Assembly: GCA_031276865.1 (NCBI GenBank)
Contig: JAISMF010000085.1
Span: 1-48,382, forward strand
Reading direction: 5' to 3'
DNA length: 48,382 nucleotides
From: Deltaproteobacteria bacterium
GTDB lineage: Bacteria; Desulfobacterota; Desulfarculia; Adiutricales; Adiutricaceae
A program made the translations under genes and the position numbers. This document shows, piece after piece, positions 44,301-48,382 of this stretch. The stretch's first letter is position 1, and each line of letters starts with the position of its first letter. The notes under the pieces were generated by a model that saw only the letters and a program-made list of their open reading frames with translations, had not been told where the DNA came from and ran no database searches.

Positions 44301-44737
44301 TCCACATCGATGAGCCTAAAAAGGTCGCCCCCCTCCGCGACCGGTTTTTCGTAGCGGAACTTCAAAACCCAGCCGTTTTCCCCGAAAGACGCGAGGGGAG
44401 CGGCCTTCTTCGCCCAGGGGGGATCCTCTTGCGGAATTTCCTCTCCGGCCGCGCCGTTCGCGGCCGGGGCGGCCTTTTCCGGAGCGCTGTTCTCCGCCGG
44501 GGCCCCGACGCCGGAACTCTTTTCGGCCGCCTCGGCGGCGGGGCGGGGGACCGCCCCCAAAATCGGGGCCGGACTCTTTGACTGGGCCCGGGGGAGGGGT
44601 ATTTCCAAATTTTTGAAATGGCCCGAGAAATAGCCCAAAGAGAAGACGGCTAAAAGGCCGACCAAAACGAGGGCGAAGAAGGCTTTGGGGCGGCGTTTCT
44701 TATCCACGGGTTCGTCTTTCCGGAACAGGTTAATCAT
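38348..44737 (-). CDS. Alpha-2-macroglobulin family protein, thioester site lost
   Basis: A giant periplasmic protein of 2129 residues, anchored by one N-terminal membrane helix (AFFALVLVGLLAVFSLGYF, about 22-40). Many bacterial members have a lipobox instead. The first ~1000 residues form repeated beta-rich MG-type domains. ETGTDTSLWAVSLSTGLPVQ-type segments (TKTDTSLWAVSLSTGLPVQR), YQVGIFSPRDVWRPGESPAF and the VFLVDEGILSLTGF region are typical of this family, which guards the periplasm against proteases. The complement-like helical domain follows (WQSVYAAHFLTLAAG). Where the family has YPYGCxEQ, this protein has GDPRDLEGTLSRGLRFFA (about residue 1676, bases 39701-39712), so the Cys and Gln of the thioester are absent. 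The ATG at 44737 is preferred over an upstream TTG. It follows pbpC on the same strand after 217 bases. Confidence 0.9.
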   Translation of the reverse strand: MINLFRKDEPVDKKRRPKAFFALVLVGLLAVFSLGYFSGHFKNLEIPLPRAQSKSPAPILGAVPRPAAEAAEKSSGVGAPAENSAPEKAAPAANGAAGEEIPQEDPPWAKKAAPLASFGENGWVLKFRYEKPVAEGGDLFRLIDVENAPAAFAGLKPSKIYFSSPKELVVETGVDGGRELEALLLKAPLKISWSGKLAGTVLKGEEIPAPAAGRNPYPRATSGEMRIIRRGGGVPGFGDLVLDDFPAEGGGLSELSLPPLMTGVRAHRAGESLILDLEFSREMTAYEGAKEKDFPLTDLGVSIEPDLAYRARWRGPGKLSVTADLERDRDYQEKVMDREFKIALAGLKSLNGEDFGGSSFYHAPETRVLADGAFVPDYFRLLEFRQTGFRDDGKLEFGVFFNRDVDPAALRSFLKLAIVSKEEGGASVPIQAGVLSGDKGSEPGKVFLFPAEVRNGDILQAELDKLPPARGAGLLSAAAEVAAANYFEALSAGGIQADPFFPYGLYFEIRFSDPLETTDPENYISLSPAIPFAVEEVDRSVFRVRADFPYGGETVLTLKKGLRAQNGVLAEDLSFKGLPDPDLFTRLEFDSPGGYVTGSLPDAPATARIRGMNAQKALVEVWRVYENNLPFILNTESFGPDLRAGLVSRFSKAAAAKVAEVDAPPGEPFERLLRLDDFLGDDLKGVFLFRISPLKENGKGGLEIPGSGMVYDGTPAPLNVYDYFENPGRYLPVVKTDLGLSVRGTKTDTSLWAVSLSTGLPVQRATVRFYDQANQIVVSGETDGNGLFQAKAGIDALEYATVSIYDDLSYLAFQKRPGRTSSGPVEGRHLVDLLPGPGGYRPLEDTGEPFSADPYQVGIFSPRDVWRPGESPAFKGILRGRDFLPPPELFPLVYEIRDPVGKIIRDGRLDLSPEGSFDFAFDLSPSAGSGYYSAMIKIPGKEEPVSSFSFSVMDFKPLRLKVLVEGERELVSGALEPLKLTAQAAYLFGESGAGLDYEYDLIAAGTSPSFSGYEGYDFLNSPALSDFRLESAEGSGAFDEKGEAFFEFPLNAAAAVAPQAAELFFSLSVRDPGGRLAGGGKRTPWYPYGILVGVKAPESLSLGEKYEARAAALDPLTGKAVERSLECRIFKLSRKSFETVRYGRIYRDFVQERTRVSESVLKVPAGGGGDPPDSSPSAALSFVFSSTGEYLLSLSDPETGLVYEKPVRVFGMDLEAPESVPEETVLVTLDKASYKEGEDFTARLVPPFPGLLLFTLENEGLLHQEVLSAEDGPLEVTLPVPKGLYANVYAAATLVGKVEAGSGSLWAQGAASIEADRQVNALSILDDLPERIKPAAKIPVEIRVSDFEGRPVEAELSVFLVDEGILSLTGFKNLDPLDFFYRSRALSTLVYDVYHDLIPLERPVFEFLRPGGSDELSAYLSPRFEDQDRLSLFLATLKTDSQGTVRAELEIPEYAGSARFSVLAHAGRKFALKEKSVAVRRDLVLETSLPRVAAPGDLFAADLRLFDSSGGKASAGRLVLEAFGPLRIVSVEPLREGSGAGAPGSAPAAAGSAPAAAAEPIAVDFRTDADGRARFTARLAAGAPDSSRPQTGAAVLRATVSAGTEEFGVESRIPSRSPYPTESLFSGGRLPGGASEIPFRRGELLDLREAVLSVHPFPAEGLARAADFLRDGDPRDLEGTLSRGLRFFAFDPDGSGFSAREGEDPERGLKAAVDVLMTLQIRGGGFVRGRGEGRPDPWQSVYAAHFLTLAAGRTELPKGSLENALSYLESLLDSEFYGEDADEAIYLESAKAYALYVLALNGRFEDARVNALLEREPALTPSGLLFLYAARAARLGNPEPLLELFQKNVDWNRNDLGSRPTTFESPERTLALKLLLLSEMDPENPLNAQMAEDLSRGGGEGRWRNAQENAFALLALSSFLEKTASSASYVFSVKGPDGSLIGRGDGSKVFTWGTEVLSGLPAGDLEFLVEGEGAPWYSLILKGTPSTPPKPGGAGLKLSSVWRIPGGARKFDFDGAPELVTLKKGERARVEVTCQAQRDLGPLVFSELFPGGLEFESLEDEGSSFAYEVRDDRILFTEPGLSQGGECFHAYVLRAAVPGEYALPPFRAEGAYDPEVFAVLPGARLLVSE

Positions 44738-44954
44738 GGCGCTCAGCTTCAAGGGTGGCCGGTTCGGGCCTGGGCGGCGTTTTCCGGCGGAGTTTTCAAA
44801 AACAAAAATTCAAGGCGAACCCGGAAACGTTCCCGGGGCACCCGGGTAAAAGCGGAGGGAGCCGGGGAAAATCAAAGGGAGCGGGGAAAAAGCGGGTAAT
44901 TTTTAAGCGGGAAAGGCGCCGAATAAATTCAGCTCCGCGATCCCTGAAAAGGCG

Positions 44955-47285
44955 TCAGCGAAACTCCAGGGCGCTTAGACGCTCGTCGCCGCGGCGCACG
45001 CCGCGGACCTCGAAGGCGCCGGAGGAGCTTTTATCGCCGGCGTCGATGAAGCCTATGGTGTGGCTTCCCAAAGAGAGCGGCCACAAAGGCGCCAGGGCGT
45101 CCTCCTTCGCGAAAAACTCCCCGTCCACGTACCAGTACACCGGAGGGAGCGCCCCCTCCGCCCTTAAGGGGATGTGGGTGCTCGTGGCCGTGCGGATGAA
45201 GATCCCTCCGGAAAGGGGCGAGACTATCTCCGGGCGGCGGGAATCCTTGACCGCGCCCTTCCCCCCCCTTCCCAGGAAGGAGGCGAGCTCGGGGGGCCAG
45301 AGGGAAACCCTTTCCCCTCCCGCCAGGCGGTGCAGGCGGCAGGGCTCGGTCCTAAAACCGGACTCCACCGCTTGGGCCTCGATTCCGGGGGGGCACCAGG
45401 GACCGACCGGTTCTCCGGAAACGGGGCAAGCGAGATAGCTTTTAATCCCGAAGGAAGGCCGCTGGAAGGGCTCGTCGCCTCCCAAGGCTTTCATGATCTC
45501 CGTGGCCGGCCGGGAAAGGGCCTTGAGGCCGCTTAGATCCCTATGTCCCCGCCCGGCGGGATCCCCCATCCACAAGGCCACGGTGTGGCCGGGCGAGTAG
45601 ATGACGAACCAGGCGTCCCTGAGGCCGTGGGAGGTGCCGGTCTTAAAGGGCCTTCCCAAACCCCGCAGAGCGGGGGGCAGGCGGCCGTCGTCCGTGAGGG
45701 CCTCGTTTATCAGAAAGACCGCGGCCGGGGAGGCCGCGGGCCTTTTCCCGGCCGCGGCTTTCGCGTCTTCCCCGAAGGCGTCCCCGAAAGTTCCCTTTGG
45801 ATCCCCCTCCCCCTCGACACGAGGCGTCCCGGCCGCCGATCCGCCGGCAAAAAAGACCGGGACGAAGTCGCCCCCCCCCCGGGCCAAAACGCCGTAGGCC
45901 CGGGCCAGCTCCATAAGAGTCGCCTCGGCTCCGCCCAAAACCAGGGAGTCGCCGTAGGAGCGGGAGGCGTCCAGGGAGACGCCGAAGGCGGAAAGGACGA
46001 AGAGGGCCCGCTTCTCGCCCACGAGACGCGCGACCCGGACGGCCGGGACGTTCAAACTGAAGGCGAGGGCCGTACCGGCCGACACCGGCCCCCGGTGTCG
46101 GCCGTTGAAGTTGCGGGGGGCCAAACCGGAAAGCCCGTCCCTGGTGTCGGCCAAAAGCGAGGCCGGGTTTAAAAGGGAGTCCTCGAAGGCCGCGAGGTAG
46201 ACGAAGGGCTTCAAGGTCGAGCCGGTGGAGCGCCGGGCCCGGGCGCAGTCCACCTGGGAGTGGGGACCCTTCCGGCGGGCGTTTCCCAGGTAGGCCAAAA
46301 CCTCTCCCGTACGGTTGTCCAGAATGATTCCGGCGGCCGTGATTTCCGGAGGATAGCCCTCCAAGGCCAGTTTAAGGTTCTCCTCCAAATCCCTTTGCCG
46401 AAAGGGATCCAGGGAAAGGGAAAACCCCTCCACCCCCTCTCCGCCGAGGGTCCAGAGCCGGGGATCCAATCCGGCCAAAAGCGTTCGGGCCAGATGCGGG
46501 TTCTCGCGGGGGACGGGACGCCTTAGGCCCGAAACCGGCTCCAAAAGGGCCCGATCCCTCTCCTTCAAGCCCAGCTCCCCCCTTCGCGCGAGGTTGTCCA
46601 AAAGGAAGTTCCGGCGCCTTTCCGCCCTTTCCGGATGCCGATCCGGCCGATAAAGCGAGGGCCCCCGCCAGACGGAAACCAAAAGGGCGCTCTCGCCCAA
46701 GGAGAGCTGGGCGGCGTTTTTACCGAAATAGATCCGGGAGGCGGCCTCCGCCCCCCGGACGTTCCCCCCGAAGGGGGCGAGGTTCAAATAGAATTCCAGA
46801 ATCTCGTCTTTCGTGAACCTGGACTCCAGCTTCACGGCTTTAACGAACTCCAGGTATTTGTTAAAAACGGTCCTGGGCCCGGGCTCCAGAATCCTCACCA
46901 CCTGGGCCGTCACGGTGGAGGCGCCGGAGACGCGGCCCAGATGGAAAAGGTTCTGTTTGAGGGCCCGTAAAAGGGCCAGGGGATCCACCCCGATGTGCGA
47001 AAAGAAGCGCTTATCCTCCGCGGCCACGGCCAGCCTCGGAAGATGAGGGCCCATTCGGGAAAGCGGGACGGGTAGAAGCCATTCGCCTCTCGCGGAAAGC
47101 TCCGCGTGGTAAAGCGCCCCGTCTCTGGAATTGAGCCGGGGGGAAACGGGGTAGAGCCTGGGATCCGGCGGCTCGATCACGATCAGGCTCAGGGCGAAAA
47201 AAAGGCAAAGGAGCGCGATTAAGACGAGGGCGAGCCTTAAAAAGAAAACGAGCGTCTTTTTTATTCCGGCGCGTGCGGGCTTCAT
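44955..47285 (-). CDS. pbpC: Penicillin-binding protein 1C (PbpC)
   Basis: A bifunctional class A peptidoglycan synthase of 776 residues with one N-terminal membrane helix (TLVFFLRLALVLIALLCLFF). The glycosyltransferase 51 domain (about 70-240) has the catalytic Glu in VAAEDKRFFSHIGVDPLALL, plus GASTVTAQVVRI, KILEMYLN-like DEILEFYLNLAPFGGNVRGA and SLGESALLVSV. The transpeptidase domain has the SxxK Ser in TGSTLKPFVYLAAFE, SLN (AFSLNVPAVRVAR) and KTGTSHGLRDAWFV. The last ~90 residues are a BiPBP_C domain (IVSPLSGGIFIRTATSTHIP, PPVYWYVDGEFFA), which is specific to PbpC. GGAGAAAG precedes the ATG. In many bacteria pbpC is paired with an alpha-2-macroglobulin gene as here, although the gene order is the reverse of E. 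coli. Confidence 0.95.
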   Translation of the reverse strand: MKPARAGIKKTLVFFLRLALVLIALLCLFFALSLIVIEPPDPRLYPVSPRLNSRDGALYHAELSARGEWLLPVPLSRMGPHLPRLAVAAEDKRFFSHIGVDPLALLRALKQNLFHLGRVSGASTVTAQVVRILEPGPRTVFNKYLEFVKAVKLESRFTKDEILEFYLNLAPFGGNVRGAEAASRIYFGKNAAQLSLGESALLVSVWRGPSLYRPDRHPERAERRRNFLLDNLARRGELGLKERDRALLEPVSGLRRPVPRENPHLARTLLAGLDPRLWTLGGEGVEGFSLSLDPFRQRDLEENLKLALEGYPPEITAAGIILDNRTGEVLAYLGNARRKGPHSQVDCARARRSTGSTLKPFVYLAAFEDSLLNPASLLADTRDGLSGLAPRNFNGRHRGPVSAGTALAFSLNVPAVRVARLVGEKRALFVLSAFGVSLDASRSYGDSLVLGGAEATLMELARAYGVLARGGGDFVPVFFAGGSAAGTPRVEGEGDPKGTFGDAFGEDAKAAAGKRPAASPAAVFLINEALTDDGRLPPALRGLGRPFKTGTSHGLRDAWFVIYSPGHTVALWMGDPAGRGHRDLSGLKALSRPATEIMKALGGDEPFQRPSFGIKSYLACPVSGEPVGPWCPPGIEAQAVESGFRTEPCRLHRLAGGERVSLWPPELASFLGRGGKGAVKDSRRPEIVSPLSGGIFIRTATSTHIPLRAEGALPPVYWYVDGEFFAKEDALAPLWPLSLGSHTIGFIDAGDKSSSGAFEVRGVRRGDERLSALEFR

Positions 47286-48291
47286 AAAGCTTTCTCCGGC
47301 GCGGCTCTAAGACGCCTTGTCGTTTTTAGGGATCGGCGGAAAGGAAAAGCGCGTATTTTAAACCGCGTCTATATTATGTAAACCGGAGAGGGCTTGTCAA
47401 CATGTTTCATCCGGAAAACTTCCAAAAATCCCGGCCCCGCGCTTATCCCCCGTAGGGATCGCCATCCGGCGAAACGCGCGCTTTGCGCGAACGATCCCAG
47501 GCGACGACCGGGGCCCCCCGGCCCCTCGGCGGAAGAGCCGGGCGTGAAAATACGCGCCGCGCTTGAAAAAACGCGCCGGACGGGATAAAAACGCGGGCTT
47601 TTCCCTTTCGCCCGAAAAAAAGGCCCCTGAACGGCGCCGAGGGGCCTTCGCCCCGCCTCTTTAACAAGCAAGGGGTGGCATTCGCGCGCACCGCCCCCCC
47701 GGGGCGGGGTCGCTTCGCTTGAGGCCCCGCGGCGGACCAGCGGGGGCCCGGGCTGAAAAATCATCCTCCGCGCGTCGTGTAAAATGAACGATGTCGCCGG
47801 CGGCGGGATTAACTTTGATGGGCGCGCGAAAAATCCGGCGAGGAAAATTAATTAGAGACGTTATACAAAATATATGATAAATTATAATAGTCTATAGAAC
47901 ATTAAGTAGCGTATTTCTAACTTATAGAACAGCGGTGTCTGTTTACATAAGCGTCAGCCTTGACATATGACGCAATATTATTTCCTATAAATTATTATAT
48001 AAATTTATATTATAAATATTTTATAGAGCTAAAGATCATAAAAAACTAAAAATGAATCCACATCCCTTCTCTAGACGCAGGTCCTCTGGGACGGCCGCCA
48101 AAAGGCCCGAGCGAATCCGACCCCGGCCGGCGCCCGCGGGGCTCTCGTATTACGCCCAAGCGTTCCTCCCCCGCCCCCCACACGGACCCCGGGGGAGCTC
48201 CTCCGTCCGGCGCGGAAGGAAGTTTCCACCGAACTCTTCGGAACCGCGGTCTTGAAAATCCAGACCCTTGACCTCCGGAGAGGAAAACGCT
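47286..48291. other. Intergenic region upstream of pbpC
   Basis: About 1 kb without a supported gene. 47400-47790 is GC-rich with hairpins such as GGCCCCT/AGGGGCC (47621-47646). 47814-47958 is one copy of the ~145 bp repeat. 47960-48050 is AT-rich. The frame at 48052-48255 is Pro/Arg-rich without a family resemblance. Confidence 0.45.
47814..47958 (-). repeat. MITE-like ~145 bp inverted-repeat element, copy
   Basis: 145 bp. The plus-strand left end is TTTGATGGGCGCGCGAAAAA followed by TCC, and the right end is GTCTGTTTACATAAGCGTCA. The interior read on the minus strand has TTATCATATATTTTGTATAA followed by CGTC, as in the other copies. The right end is the more worn. Confidence 0.62.
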
Positions 48292-48382
48292 ATGCTTGCC
48301 TTAAGGACGCCCGACGGCCTTCGCCGCCAAACCCTCCGCTTCAGGATTATCCCGCGCGGCGCGGCCGACCGCTTCGCTGTCT
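48292..48382 (+). CDS. Possible start of a gene cut by the window end
   Basis: GGAGAGGAAAACGCT precedes ATG at 48292, and 30 codons (MLALRTPDGLRRQTLRFRII and on) stay open to the last base. The ribosome binding site and ordinary residue mix favour a real start, but the piece is too short to recognise. Confidence 0.4.
   Translation, partial: MLALRTPDGLRRQTLRFRIIPRGAADRFAV

Overview
The window looks like a chromosome segment of a flagellated, GC-rich Gram-negative bacterium, most likely one of the Desulfobacterota (former Deltaproteobacteria). The clues are a pilMNOPQ-type cluster with a short secretin, a DUF3786-like gene, a long CheZ-like protein, fliJ followed by a motE-like gene, and a TPR plus periplasmic-binding lipoprotein. 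The taxon is inferred from gene families only. Coding density is low (roughly two thirds by my count). Gaps of 0.5-1.7 kb hold AT-rich stretches, GC-rich hairpins, simple repeats and gene remnants, as in a genome that is losing genes and carrying small mobile elements.

Layout. 1-3,700: decayed accessory DNA next to a tRNA-Val gene: a PIN-domain remnant, a copy of a ~145 bp inverted-repeat element, and a P4-type tyrosine integrase split by an IS1634-like insertion whose ends and 5 bp target duplication can be read exactly. 3,844-11,491: tRNA-Val, then the type IV pilus assembly genes on the minus strand (pilM-pilN-pilO-pilP, a second short pilP-like gene, pilQ). 12,289-16,930: a small XRE regulator, an SCP2-like protein, a periplasmic binding protein and a zinc-ribbon membrane protein. 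16,941-20,644: DUF3786-like gene, fliJ-motE and a membrane protein. 21,458-27,867: enolase, a PBP-activator/LivJ-like lipoprotein, CheZ and a small unknown gene. 27,868-31,219: a gene-poor stretch with repeats and a pseudogene of a PD-(D/E)XK (Rpn-type) nuclease. 31,220-32,336: a family 2 glycosyltransferase and tRNA-Gly. 32,845-37,095: a tandem duplication of about 2.1 kb, each unit holding an AT-richer gene for an unknown secreted protein facing an ADP-ribosylglycohydrolase gene, with one of the hydrolase copies broken. 37,516-47,285: an orphan ModC-like ATPase, then pbpC and a giant alpha-2-macroglobulin gene on the minus strand.

Functional themes are the cell envelope and motility: pilus alignment and secretin proteins, flagellar export and motor assembly, chemotaxis signal termination, peptidoglycan synthesis (PbpC) coupled to a periplasmic alpha-2-macroglobulin, and lipopolysaccharide-type glycosyl transfer.

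The most noteworthy observations are: a six-copy MITE-like family; an alpha-2-macroglobulin whose CxEQ thioester site reads DLEG; the duplicated secreted-protein/DraG-type hydrolase pair; the in-frame, exactly reconstructible IS insertion in the integrase; and a small structured-RNA candidate preceded by a 10-codon ORF with a strong ribosome binding site.
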